A stretch of DNA of 64,000 nt from Prinia subflava. Lineage: Eukaryota > Chordata > Aves > Passeriformes > Cisticolidae. The number at the start of each line of letters is the position of its first letter. Positions within the stretch are counted from its first letter, which is position 1. Shown here piece after piece: positions 37,516 through 51,200 of this stretch. A program made the position numbers and the translations under genes. The stretch lies in assembly GCF_021018805.1 (NCBI RefSeq), contig NC_086283.1, positions 60,955,182 to 61,019,181 of the forward strand, in the 5' to 3' direction. Under the pieces are notes generated by a model, which was not told where the DNA came from, did no database searches, and saw nothing but the letters and a program-made list of their open reading frames with translations.

Positions 37516-40500
37516 TCTAAGAAATCTGTGAAATATGTTTTTCATCCATTGATTTTGCACCTGTTTGCCTTTTATATCTCAATTGCATTAGACCAGAAGC
37601 TAAATATTTATTTTTCCTAATCTCTGGCTTTGAGTAAGCTTAAATCTTGAGATAATTAGAAGTGGATTATGCCTCCACAGTACATAAAAGAAAATAAATC
37701 TCTATGAAGAATTTTCCTTGTACTTCATGGAATTGTTCCTCCAGGGAACAAACTTTCTATTTGCTTAGTCATTCTGTGACACTGTGATTCTGATCTGGCT
37801 AGGAAAAAGGAATTGTTTGTGCAGGTTAGGCAGTAACAGCTAGGGAAAAGTGCTGTCCCTGGATGATGAAAGGATTCCTTGTGGAAAGCATGCATGTTTA
37901 TGAGGGGCAGACCACTGAAATTGCTGGGCTAATCTAGAGATCTCCATAAAATAAATCACTGAATTTAGCTGTGCTTTTTTTCACTTTGAACCTAATCTTC
38001 ATCAGGGTTTTTATTTTTGGATCATATTATAATTCCTTTTCAGAATGACAGAGAATAATGCATACGTACATACAGAATTATGTTCCTGAAATATGTTCCT
38101 GTCTGGACATGTCTTGGTATGTCAAGTCTGCTTCCTGACTGCTTTGAACTTAGTTACTGTATGCAATTGAATGAAGAGACTCTCTTGCAAGTCATTCCCC
38201 TCCTACGAAGGACATCTCACCTCCAAGAGGAAACAAATTGAACCGGTCCAGGCAAGGGGAATTTCTGGTGGTCGTAGGTTGTTGGAAATAAGAAGAAGAT
38301 TAAAGGCCATGGAAGCCTCAACCAGAAAAGGAAGGGGCATCCCAGGCACCAGAGTAAAGTGACCACTGAGATCCAGCTCAAACCTGCAACAGATGTACTG
38401 ATGAAGCTCAGAGCTGCCAGATAATGCTGGCAGAAGAGCTCTGTTTGTACAGTTTTTGTTTCTACTGTCTGACCTAATGATTTTGGTTTTCCTTGGAAGG
38501 TGAATTTTTCTAAATAATTTTTTAACAGAATCTGGCTGAACTGGAAAGACTTCTGTACAGGGGGAGGTAGGCTGTGATGGGTAATTTAGTTAGATTGATC
38601 TCAAAGCCCTGGCTGACCTGTCATGCTAACACGATCCCAATTGATGACAAGAACCAGAAATGCAGAGTTTATACTAACTTTGTAATGTATGCATCTTCAG
38701 GTTTAGCTTTATCAGTGATTCAGACTGAAGACTTGCTAAAGCATGTACAGGCTCCCATGCAGCCCATCTATCTTTTTCCATAGAAAGCAGTAATATACAG
38801 CACTAAAGTGCTTCCACCTCATATCTTGGACACAGGTGACTCATGCTTATGGATTTGGGCTCTGGGAAACATGCATCCCCTTGTTCAGATACAGCCAGTG
38901 CCACCAGCAACATCTCCTGTCTGAGCAAAGATGTGGACTGGAATGCAGATATGGTGCACTTCACTATATGACCAGAAAGCTCCTTTCTGGAAGAGCAGAT
39001 AAATCCATACTGTGTTATTTGAGATTTTGGGGAGAAGGGCAGATAGCTTATTTCTGCAATGTCAAACCTGTGGGATATCTTACTTCTATAGCAAAGTTGA
39101 AAAACACACAAACCAGAATTTTGCCAGAGATTACATGTGTGATGCAATTACTTAGGACAAAAGAAGAAATCCAGTATGTTAGAATGTTAGAATATGTAAT
39201 ACATAATGCATATTTTCAAGATGAATATTTTATTCCAACCCTAAACCAAGTTTGCACAAGAAATGGGACTGCTTTAATTATACTCTTTTGTTCTGTCCAC
39301 TAAGAGGTTCTCTTGAATTTAAAGAAAAACTGTGCTAGATAATTGTTTTCTTAAAAAAATAGATCTATAAAAATTTTTTCACTCCTATACAATTATGCCA
39401 TAACTTTAATAGCCTGTTAAGTGAAATTCAGGGATTGTTTAGGCATAAGGGAGTTTCCAACTACAAAACTCAATCTGTGCAAATCAGACCATGGAGAAAT
39501 GCAATGTTATTTACTGATGGCTTAGGGAAATGAACACTTAAATGTGTTAAAATTAGAAGCCTTATAATAAGTATAAGTTTAAGTATAAGTATAATAAGTA
39601 TAAGTTTAAGAAATGTAAGTTCAACAGAAAATAAAAGCCTCAACCAAACAAAGCAAAATTTGACCATCCAACTTTACAGTAAAGGAAGCCTATTAAGAAT
39701 TCTTTGGTGAGCTACTGGTCCAGGGAAAGATTAAAATTAAAATGGTGGAGGAAAGACTGATTTGGTGACCTCTTTTGAAGGAAAAGAAAAAATTCCTATC
39801 ATGTGAATAGGTTTCCAAATGAAAAAAATATCTTCAGTCTTTCAAGATCATCTTAAAATCCTGGAAGTTTGCCTTGGAGAAGGTGTCAATTAAGATGTGA
39901 GTTAGGTGCATTTTTTTCTTGCTAGCAGTGACTGAAATATGCTAAGTCTTCTGCTTCTTTTAAAGGCAGGGGGGTTATTGCTGGTGCAGTTGCCCAAACC
40001 CAAACTTGTGTTCCGAGGGACATGCAGCTGCACAGCAGTCAAGGTCCTCCCAAGGACCAGCCCAGAAGTGTGCTCAAGGCAGAAGTGTGAAAACCAAGTT
40101 ACTCTGCTGCCCTGATATGTAAACACTTGGTATGTATGGTGAGAACATGCCCATTCTGAGCAGGAGCTAGGCAGGGCTAAAACGAAAGCTAAAATATTTG
40201 TTCAGTAACTCAACAAGGCAAACAAAATTTGGTTGGTCTGGGATGGACAATGATGGAAGAATTTTGAGCACAAAACCACTCATAGTGAAGTAATCCTGTC
40301 CATGAGGCCAGCACTGTCTGGGAAAAGATGCTAGAAATAACAGCTTTTTGTACCGTAGCAAATCTGAAGGGAATAAAGACAGATAGGAATACACTGTTGG
40401 AAAGAACTTGGAGGAAGAACAAACATGGAAGTATGGCAAAAAATGTGAGTCCGAACTCAGAAAGAATAGGGAATAAATTCTAAAACTATACATGTGAAAA

Positions 40501-41737
40501 AGGAGTTAAAAAATGGATCCTTACTTATCAGGAGAATGGATGTCAACAGACAACAATAATGCTGGCTTGCATGCCTTGGCTGGTCAGAATGCTGAGGGAT
40601 CATCCTGCTCCACAGACTGCTGTCCAGAGTTGCAGAGGGAAACAGATTTGTGTTCCCATACTAACAAAACTGGGATTGAGTAGTGCTCAGGTACGTGATT
40701 CATTAGATTTAAGAGCTGTAATTAATAGCTTTATAGTCAAGCATAATAGTCTGCATTATTGTATAATTGTTATTTTGCAAAGATAATTTATTCTTTTACT
40801 TCTCTACCAATTTCCTAATGGTTTTCTCATTGGTCAATAAATATATTAGTCAGCTGGTCTCTGATTTAGCTGAGTATGGTACTGTGGCTGCAAAGTGGTG
40901 TTGGGAAGGATGTTGTCTTCCAAGGACTAAATGTGTATCACTAGAAGATCATAAGTATCTCACAGAGTAATCATCATTTCATGAGGTCTGTCTTCCCTGT
41001 GGTATGCCCCACTTGTCTTCCACGGTCAGGGACAAGTATAATCTAATATATACAAGCAAAGTAAGACCAAGCCTTCATCTTACCATCTAAAAAAATTAGT
41101 GCTGCTCTTAAAATGAAGATGTCTTTTTGCCATAAGCGAACTTCAGCTAATGATGCATTTGGGAGTGAATGTTAGCTGTCACGCAAGGCAACACACAAAC
41201 AAAACTCCAGTTGTTTCTTGTTCCTTAGGCAATATTTTGCAACATTTTATTCATGTTCAAATGCTTCTTTATTCTAGGGACTCTTGTATCATCTACTTTA
41301 ATGATGATTACCCCACAGACTTTCATAATGGTGGCTGGCGTGGGAGACTCCATTGGTGGAAGTGGCTCTTCTGACTTCATCTGGCTTTTTCTCACTTGTG
41401 TTAGTCAGGAGATAACCTGTTATGTTTTTTACATACTTTCTTACTCTCCTCACAATCTCAATTATTCTGCTTCTGCATTAAAATTATTCCACAAAGGAAA
41501 AAAATTGTGTTATTATCTCTGTTAAATGCTTCAGTTGAGTATTTTTTTTTCTTCTGCTTTAAAGACAATTTCTTCTTCCACAAACAAGGATTAATTTGAA
41601 ATACTTTAAAAACATTTGTAGTCTTTTAAAGACCTTAATATACTCTTAAAGACTTACAATATGTAAGAGATTTATAAAGAGAACAAAAGATGCTAAAATG
41701 ACAAGAGAGAAGAGTAAGATAGAAGAGAGAATAGTAA
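37516..41737. other. Unique AT-rich DNA, no gene recognised
   Basis: A 155-codon plus-strand frame at 38836-39303 and a 114-codon minus-strand frame over the same DNA have no recognised motif. An AAGTAT-rich run lies at about 39566-39612. ATTCTGTGACACTGTGATTCTG at 37769-37790 resembles a plus-strand CR1 3' terminus, but no CR1 body precedes it. Confidence 0.5.
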
Positions 41738-42388
41738 TGTGAAAAATGTGAAATGATTAATTCATGTTCTTATAGATAATGAAATGTTATTGAAAGCTAT
41801 AAAACTGTATATATGTGTATGTTGTATAAAAATATAAGTTTCAGGACACCTTGTAACCTTTTGCTAAACCAAAATGTTGAGAAGGCAGGCACCGCCCCAG
41901 AAACTCACATTCAGAAAGAGACAAAAGGTTTACAGAAACCGGCAGCCTCCTCAAGCACCGGGAGGAGACCCATCGAGACACCCTCACAGATCATCAGGCA
42001 TCATCACCCATATCTCGACCATTCATCAGCCATAAGGATCTATAGAAACTGGACATTAACATATGAACTGAGAAAAGAACTCTTTCCAGCCTGGTCGGAG
42101 ACACCCTTGGATTTGAATAGCTAGCCGGTAAACAAAGGGAAATATGGGGAAATATTGCCAAGGGCAGAATAAAGTGTATAAAAACCAAGCCCTGGACCGG
42201 GCTAATTTGTGAACCGAAGGGGAGACAGCAGGCTGCCAGACCCTCACGGTTCACCCTTGACATTTTCCCAGGAAAAAGACTGTCAAGTGTCTCCGCTGTT
42301 GGTGGGTTTATCAAAATTCTGTGATTCGATCTTTGTTAATAAACCAAATTATTTTTTTAATTGGAATATTGTATTGGCATTTATAACA
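41738..42388 (+). mobile_element. Solo ERV LTR, copy A
   Basis: 651 bp, starting TGTGAAAAATG and ending TTATAACA. TATAAAAA at 42177-42184 and AATAAA at 42338-42343 mark promoter and polyadenylation signals. The flanks are GTAA on both sides (41734-41737, 42389-42392), or AGTAA on both sides if one terminal A was lost. The homologous copy at 58820-59477 has a 5-bp duplication, which favours the latter and an ERVL/ERV3-type integrase. There is no internal sequence or partner LTR in range, so it is a solo LTR. The frames inside it, including one shared with the other copy, are non-coding conservation. Confidence 0.88.
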
Positions 42389-45300
42389 GTAAGAATTACT
42401 TGGACAATATAGGCTGACTATCCATAATTTCCTGTCTACTAGATGCCCTTTGGATTACAGTGTTAGGATCCCTAACTTGCTGCATGAAGAATCCTCTTCT
42501 AATATTACTTAAATTGAAATGAATAAGCTCATATTGATTTGAAGACATGTTTTTGCCTTACTTTTGGGTACTTTTAATGACTTGCATGCAGTTAGGAGAA
42601 AAGAACCACTGGCCAAAATACCCACCCAAACTGCATAGGTAAGCACATGTAAATTCAGGCTTATATTCTGCTCTAGTCTCTGCTGTTTGTAGTTTTAGAT
42701 ACCTTGGTTTCTCATAGGGTATAGTCCAGCCACATCTCACTGCAAAGTTTTACAGCCAAACTTTGTGCCAGTCCTCTGACGAAAGTTCGTGACATGCTGA
42801 CAGAAGCATCTCACTGGAAAGGACTAAGTTAAGTGGCAGAGAAAGAAAAAATCATGCTTTAAGTTTACACGTCTTTTATAGGGGAAGGAGCGAAAAGATC
42901 TAAACTGAGAGTCAAAGTCATTAAACAGCCAGTAGCAAAATAAGCAGCTGGCATAAAAATTGAAGCATGAATATGTGTGCACATACATATATATTGATTC
43001 AGAGTGCCATGGTAGTTAATTAGACACTTTGTGACTTCATTTACTAGCTATAGATCAGCTAAGAAGTGGCTGTGGAGAATGCTAACGACTTAATCATATG
43101 CACAGTAAGGAGATATAAAGGGTCTCTTCACATTTGTTATCACAAAGCTCTGTAAAATTTTGGAAGTCTTTTCCCTGTTTCTAGGTCAAAGGGGATGGAA
43201 TATGTAAAGCAAAAGAAACAAATTGCTCACATAAAAATATTATAAAGTTATCCTTCAATCATGTACCTGCTTTTGACTCAGTTGTAGAGGTAATAAAAAT
43301 CTGGACTCTTGTAACAAGAACTGCTCTAAATGAATGACAAGTGACATAGTGTGCACTTGACCTCCTATGATTTTAAAAGTCTTAATGCAATTTTGGATAA
43401 TGAAAGGAGATGTTACATGACAGGAGACCTCACAGAGCTCTTCGCTTCTACTACAATGACAACCATATAAAAATTGTTTACAGATTTTCCTTTTATTTCT
43501 ATGTAATTACTAAATCATATATGAAACAATTTTTTGTCACAGCAGAATCAAATAACATTTTTGCCCTTTCATCCAAATGGTTGTCCAGAAGGAAGTAAAT
43601 GCTGCCTTCAAGTACTGGATTTGTAACCTTGCTTCATACTTTTTCTTAGCTAAAATATATATGTCATAAAATTCAGAGCTTAGTGTGTGTTCTTGCAATA
43701 AATGAAATACTTCTACCTCTGCATAACCTAGCTCTGGTCTGCTATCAGCTTTAGGCAGCTTCTCTGTTTGTAACTTTGTTAAATATGTAAAGAAACATAA
43801 CTGGTTTCTTTCAGTGAATCTGTATGCCTGAAAAAAACCTTCAATAAACTAATTTTATCCTTGGGTAGATTCATTTTAGAGCAGTCTTGCTGCATAACAG
43901 TATCTGAACCAGAAAACTCAAACTAACCTAAATGGGACATGAGAGGCAGATGTTGGATAGTTGATTGGGATAGCAGCAGAGCTGCATCAATCATCAGACC
44001 AAACCTGAGGTTAATTTGTAGGCTGAACAAGTTATCTGTGCTGACTTAACGTAGCTAAGATTAATATACTGCTTCATATCCCCAAGACAGACAATCTCAT
44101 CTTTCCTCTCATTTTTCATCTATCTTGGTCCTTTGGAGCTTTGTTTTCTTTTTTTTTTTTTTTTTTTTCCATTATTGGTAGAGCTGTTATAACCCACTCT
44201 TTTCCCCCTTTTAATTCAAGGGAGGCTGACTTCCACCTCTGTCTGGGGGCTTCATAATATCTTACACAGCTCTTGAGACCTCCTGCTGGGGAAGCAATCA
44301 CCGCAGCAAATCAGGAGGAGATTCAGACTCTGCTGCTCTTCAGAAAACAGCTGAAATTTACTGATCACTCCTTCCTTTCATCTCTCACTGTGTGCTCAGG
44401 TCTAGACAGTCCTTTATATTCCTGTTTTCAAGTGCCTGTATAGGACCAGTACTGAAATCACCAAATCTTAGCTACTTCGGGCTAGTTAGTCTTCTGTCCA
44501 TAGTTATATGAAGGGAAAGAGTAATGTTTCAATGACTTTTTGCTGAATCATATTAGTTAGAAGGACTTGTGGGATCCAGACTGGATTTAGGGTGGGAGGA
44601 GCTCGAGGTACTTGGGAGGGGAGATATGAAATGCAGAACAGGAAGAGGGAGCTGCTCTGGTTTGTGAATGTCAGAAGCACTAAGGCCCAGGTCTGCCAAG
44701 CTCAGAGATGAGACATAAGCCTGAATCTTTCTTAACTCAGCAGAGTGCATGGATTTTGTCTCTTCCCTCTCACTTAATGAATGTGAATTTACTGCTAGAG
44801 AATGGATCTATGTCCAAATCTACTGTCCTATGACCAAGCCAGGAAGGGTAAGCAGGGACTTCAAATTCCTAAATTAACTGTGATGACCATAACTATCCCA
44901 TGGAGCACTAGCTGCTGAGTCCTCATCCACTGAGACAATAAAATATCTTTATAAAGGTGAAATTAATAAAGTCATTTACCCAGTAAGAATGCTTAACAAT
45001 ACCTATTAATCTGCTCAAACAATGCTCTGTGACTTACAGTCACAAAATTCATGCTGATATCAATGAAAGAATGATTGGTAGTGTAGGATTTGTTTTAAAG
45101 TACTAACTAGATAGCTGAAATCAGTTAAGCAACTTACATAGCAAACACTTACTCTCTTTAGTCAATATCCTACAGGCCTGTTTGTCCTGTCCTATGACAG
45201 ATATTTGAATTTACCTTTCTCTGCAAAAGTTCAATTTCTCTAATAGTTTGAAAGGACTCTGGGTGACTAGATCAAACTAATTCATAACTCCTGGAAACTT

Positions 45301-48189
45301 TTGGCATTGTGCCCTTCATTCCAGTCCTAAAGAAAGCAGCAAAACCTAAAGTGGCTTTTACAGGATACTGAACTCATTGCATCCTGGACCAGCTCTAATA
45401 CAGTCGGTGCAGAAAGACTTGTTCTCCTCAGAGTTCTCACCTTGGTGTGGTGACAGTCCTATGTCAACAGAAACACTCTGTGATGAATAGAGATATTCAT
45501 AGCTTCATATCCCAACCACAATCAAAAGAATACATTTTGTTGCATTTTCTTTTCCCTTCTTATTTATCACCCAAGTCCACTCCCATTGCACAAAAGCGGA
45601 GATGTTTAACTTTCATTGTGTAATACTGAATTTGAAGAAAAGTGCTGAAAAAGAAGAGGAATGGACCATTTCCCTCAAAATAAGGATCTGCTCTTGCTTC
45701 TGCTGACAGAGCTGATGGCAAAAATCGCTATGGTATGCAGTCTCAGATGTTTGTCACCCAGCCCACAGTTGTGAGGCATCATCGGTGCTTGGCCTGGCAA
45801 GCCTTCCTCCAGCAGATGGCATTCATAGCTTGTTTCTCCTGATAATGCACCAAAACTACTGACGGCTTTGCCCAGTCAGAGCTCTCTTGTTTTTGATCAG
45901 TGTGCATGACTGCCTGTTTCAGCTCAGCACCAAAAATTTTAACCCAAGCATCAGTATCTTATAAAATAATAAAGGAAATAAAAAGACTAGAAATAGCACA
46001 TGTTTGGTAAAATTTAGGTGTGCATTTTTTCCCCCTCAAAATAAAAGCCTTTTAAAGGCTATCACTTTTACTTTCTTTGTATTATGATGCTTTGCAAGCC
46101 TTCAGAAAAATAAAAACAGGTCATGAAAATGGTGTGTATGTGTGCATATCTGCTACTGTGAAATAAATCTATTTTGTCTTTTTTCCATCTTTCCATTAGC
46201 TAAGGATTCCTTGATAAATCTTAATTTATATAGCATATAAAGTCTTAGGAAAATTCATTGCCTTCAAAAAGATGGGGTATTAATCACAAGTTAATAATAA
46301 TAAAAAAAGTAGTCAGAGATTATGGTACATTTGCTCATTTTACCTTAACAGATAATGACAAAGTCCTTTCTGAACTTCCATCAAGGTCTGCTGTGTTGAA
46401 TTTCTTTCAACAGGCTCTATGTTGACAGGATGGCACACTCAAATCAAGGTCTGCAACAGGCAAAGTAAAATATTCCTGCTTTTGTGTAAATGTGTTTTCC
46501 TATTTCAAAGAATTTGGAACTTGAAAACAAAGGACCAAGCAGGGACAAAAAACTTGCCACATATATGCAGCTGTGTATTAAATTAGTATTCTAAAATATT
46601 TTGTGCTATTTGTTCCTATTACCTTCTAATGAATATTAACTCAGCTTTCCAATTTTGTGAAGAAAGGAAACACTTATCTTAAACATAATTCATGCACACA
46701 TATAGGCAAAAGCTCACATTTTTGTCAGGCTCAAATTAAAAACACTAGAAAAGATATTTTAACCAGAATACCTACTGCATCAAGTGAATACTGAGTGTGG
46801 GGAAAATTGTCCTGATCTTTAATCCACCTGGAATTTTGCTGCACCTTTATAAGTGTGCACTAAGTATAAAGCAGTAGTAGTAGTGTGCACTAAGTTCTCA
46901 TATATGGCCTCTCAAAGCATTACAGTATTTTTGAATACTGGGCAAAATATGCTCCCAAGCATGCTTGCATGAAGAAAAAATGCAGCTAGATAAAGAGCAG
47001 TGGTGTTGCACAGCATGCCATTTTGGTGCAGGTAACAGCTGGTAAGGAAACTCCTAAAACAATGGAGAGAATTGCCATTGTCCTGCACTGCTACCAGTCT
47101 GTCCCTCTTTGGTACTGGCTGAGAACCTCTGGCAGCTGCTGGACATTTATGTAGACTCCCTGAACTGAGTTGTCCTTATTTAAGTTTCTGATGCAGATGT
47201 CAGGCTTGAGGAGAACAGCAAATCACCTAGCAAGGACCAGCAGTTTTCTGTCAGAAGCTTCAAAGAAAGGAGAAGACTGGGGGAGTTAGACACCAGACTG
47301 ATAGTCTAATGCTTGAAGGAGCTGAATACAGATCCTTAGTGTACTGTATGATCCTTCAGCTGCCTGAGGTGATTTTATATTTCTTTACTTCATTTCCTGA
47401 CTTACAGCTTGCCCATATTAGTGCTTCTTTGCTTGTAAAGGATTCACTGATTTTTCATCTGTTCCAAGCCACTGCAATACTCTTTGTGAGTACCTTATAA
47501 TGTATAGATGAGAGTTCCAGAGAGAAAATATCCATGTGGTTATTATACTTAGAAAAGGCAGAGAAGATCTTTATACAGGATTAGTTTGTAAAACTCAAAA
47601 GAGGTACCTATGTTCATGAAAAGAAAGGATCAGGTTATTTTACATCAATTTTTTATTTTCCTCTTCCCCTTCCTAATGAATATGATTAAAGGGTAACATA
47701 ATATGTGTGGAGACTGGAGGGAAATTTTCAGTGGTCATCTGATGTCATAGAGAGATTTCAGCTAAAAAAATCACCATTCTTTTTGTGTCTTTCTCTACTT
47801 TACAAAAATGCAGAAGTGCACTATGAGATGTATCTGGATATAGTGAAATTGTACACACCGCAGTTTTCTCTGTGTTGTGATCTATACTTGTCTTTAAGGT
47901 CTACCCTAATACTAACAGCCTCTGATAGATATTGTAAGAATCAAAGTCAGTTAACTGCTGAATATTCAGAGTTTTGCCATGAAGTTTGATACATGTGATG
48001 GCCAACCTTTGCCAATTTTATATAATTTATTTTTCTTTTGCTTTGGTGATAAAGCTGGTAACTACACACTAAAAAACCCCAGCTCAGCTGACAGGCTGAG
48101 AATGACCATAATGACAAACTGGCTGCAAACTAGACTATCAAAATCAAATTACTTGGAGCCCTTGGAACAGAGTCTCGTTAGACCCTTCC
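42389..48189. other. Unique AT-rich DNA, no gene recognised
   Basis: A T run lies at 44149-44168. A 14-bp motif AGTGTGCACTAAGT occurs twice, at 46852-46865 and 46882-46895. No frame exceeds about 97 codons before 47979, where a 127-codon plus frame starts that I cannot assign. Confidence 0.55.
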
Positions 48190-48225
48190 TGTCACTACCT
48201 CTGGGCTGCTTAAGAGGTAGTGACA
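48190..48225. repeat. Perfect 13-bp inverted repeat (hairpin)
   Basis: TGTCACTACCTCT (48190-48202) and AGAGGTAGTGACA (48213-48225) are exact reverse complements separated by 10 nt. It would form a stable stem-loop in RNA or a cruciform arm in DNA. Not part of any repeat family I recognise. Confidence 0.95.
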
Positions 48226-51200
48226 AAGTTTTGCAAAAAGTTGGTTTAACATGTTCACTGTCTAGGATGGAAGTAAAGGCATTTAATTTGGGTGAAAGTC
48301 TTTCAGAGAGAAGTCAGAGAGATGATTCTCCTCACATGCCTTTGTTATGTTGTACAAATTAGAAATTTTAAATTTCCTGCAATTATTTTCTATTTCTTGT
48401 GCTTATGAAATGTATTTGATTCATATGATAATCAACATTTTTAACTTAAGGAATTTTCTGGTTTTGAGATATTTGATATTCCAAAAAAGAGATTTGGGGA
48501 AGTCTGTAAAAAGCTGTTTTGATCTTATTATCCTTGAGGATGTGGAGGGGCAAATGTGTTCCACAGCTGTACCTTTGGGGTGAATAACTGGCCTACCTGT
48601 GATGTCTGTGTACTCTCTCAGCTTTGCATCTACCTTTTCTGCTTTTCCTTGCATTTTTGCCTCACAAAAGACTATATAAGACTGAGACACCTCTGCAGTT
48701 GCTGCAGTAATTGCCAAGTTCTTGTTGGAATATCCTGGTAATGATTCAAAGCTGGTACCATTTGGAGGGATTTCTTTTCCCTTCTCTGAACAACGTTTTC
48801 AGCATGAATGAGGTACAGAAAGCACTTTTTGTGCTGTTGGTGCATTTCTGTTTTCAGCAGTTCATTTGCAGTCTGTGCTTCTGATTTTTTCCTGGATTCA
48901 TTTTATCATTAAGTTAACTACAGTCTGTTCCTTATTTTCTCAGAGTCTAATGCTGAGTGGTGTTTGTTGAAGGTTTCTCAAGAATGCTGTGCCTTATCTG
49001 CTTTATTGACAGGGTAAGGTTTGAGGTTTTTTGGTTGCACACATTTTAAGAGTTTTTTCCCTCACTGCTTTTGACTGGTCCACTTCTTTGAAATTTCCAC
49101 ACAGACTTTCACTTTTCCCAAATACGGTACTTTCTTATCACTGCAATGCTTGCCTCAATTTCTGTTTCCAATGTAGATCCATTTATCTCGTCTTCCAGTC
49201 ACTCCTTGAATTCAGTGCTTGCTCGTATCTGTCTGCTGTTTTGTCTGATTCTACCTGCCTGGCCTCAGCACGGGGATTTGTCCTGTCACAGCTTTTGCCT
49301 CCCAAGGTCTCCCGGCTTATCTGATTCTTGTTCTGAGTCTGTTGGTGTCCGGCTGTGCCTACAGTGGTTTGAGTCATACTGGTTCTGAACATTCTTTATT
49401 TTTCTTCAGTTCCACAAATGTTTACATTTCCCTGCTATGATGGTATCTTGGACCTGTTCTTCTACTAAAAGGAAAAATCACTGTATAATCTGTTTATTGT
49501 GAATTTTGTGTTGCTCCTTGTCCTTATTTATTTAAAGAAATCATGATTTTTTTTTTTTTTTAAGTTTTTACTTCATTTTAGCTGATCATGGTTTTCAGGG
49601 TATTTTGTTTTTGACAGATGACCAGGTTGGGAAGATAGTTCAAGTGTGGTTGATACAACCATAGATTCTGTTATCTGTTAAATTCTGTGCTATTTTTTTT
49701 TCTTTTATGAGAGAAAAATGTACTTTCAGCTCTATCTTTGGGTATAAAACACAAATTAACAGTTTTTAAAATTCTTCAGTTAGTGATTCCTAGCCTCTGT
49801 AAGCTGCATGTTATGTCTTTAGATGCTAGCTGGGTGTTAGCACAAGATTTACTTGTCTCAAGAAGCTCGAGGACACTGCCATTGCAATGCCAGAGGTGAT
49901 TTAAAATTTACCTTTGTCCGCACTCTGGACACACATAGAACTGCATAGAATAGGTAAGGTTTAACAGTCTTGTTTTGAAATCTTGCATTTGCCTTACAGA
50001 TTCAGAGCTTTCCATTGGATGAAGGATTTTTTCCAGAGGCTGTCATAACGAGAGCTCCCATGGTGTATGGCTGCTCTTCTCTGTGGGACAGGGCTAACAC
50101 AGCATTTCCACTCTCGTATCTGATCCAACTCGCATTTCAGGTCACTTTTTGTCCACCTTCCCTACAGTTACTAGGTTTTGTTTTTTTTTTTTTATTTCGG
50201 AAACCTCCCTTCACAATCAGCAGTTATCAGGGTACACATTTCTTTTCAAGCAGCACAAATGTTTTCTATGTCCTGAATTTTTGGAATTGGCCAGTGCAAG
50301 GGGTGGTTGAAAGGCACTTGCATCTTCTTGAAGAAGAGTGATACAGGATCTGAGGCTGGTGGGGGTATAAGTGAGACTTGTACCCACCGCCTTGCTGTCT
50401 CCAACTTTGGCCCCACAGTTGCAGGAATGTGCCCCGAGCGAGCCAGGCTGCCTGGTCTTGTGGTGGTCTTGCCTGTTTAGATTGTGTATACCAGTGGGGC
50501 AGATTGAGAACTGATTTTCACATTTCACTGTCTCTTTGCTCGAAATTGTAATGAGTGGTCACATTTCTCCACTAATAGTAGCAAGATGAGTGTATTTGCC
50601 ATTTACTTCATTTACTGCAGTCCTCCTTCAGAGGACTAGAAAACTAGATTCAGACTTAAAGCACACATGTAGGTTACAGGACTTGTTTTCCTAGGGAAAG
50701 ACAATGCTGGGAAGATTCTTGAAATAAAGTTAATGTTTTGTTGCACAGCTCTAATTATCTGAAATAAGATTTGAAATGAAGAGTTTTGTGATGGTAAATG
50801 AAAATGTTTTGTGATGGTAACCCAAAAAAGCTTGTTGTAAACACAGTAATCTTGTAAATAGTTTGCCTAGGCATCTAGAGGCATTTAGAATGGCATGTTC
50901 CATTTCTGTTCCTTCTTGTAATATCTTTCATAGCCTGATTCATAACATACAGAAGAACAAATTGATGAAAGTTAAGTGTCCTTAGTTTTCCTGTCTGTAC
51001 CCTTTTTCTAAACAAACAGTAAGAAACTAATTTTAGCCAGGGATGTACAAATACATCTCCCTCTATATCAATATAATTTTGCTGCGATCTATGGCATTAT
51101 ATTAATTTGAATTTTCATTCACTCTCCTCTTTTTTGGAAATGCTTAGAAACAGATTAAAGAACAAGAATAACATTAGGAATGGTAATTATATTCTCTAGG

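Noticed and set aside
37769..37790. Possible plus-strand CR1 3' end
   Set aside because: Only two octamer-like units match and no CR1 body precedes them.
38836..39303. 155-codon plus-strand frame as a gene
   Set aside because: No motif, no splice signals and a 114-codon frame on the opposite strand over the same DNA; chance is the simpler explanation.
41813..42314. Frames of 103 and 106 codons, one shared with a frame at 59116-59409
   Set aside because: The shared peptide reflects homologous LTR DNA in two copies, not a conserved gene. LTRs of this size carry no gene, and neither frame has a domain or start context.
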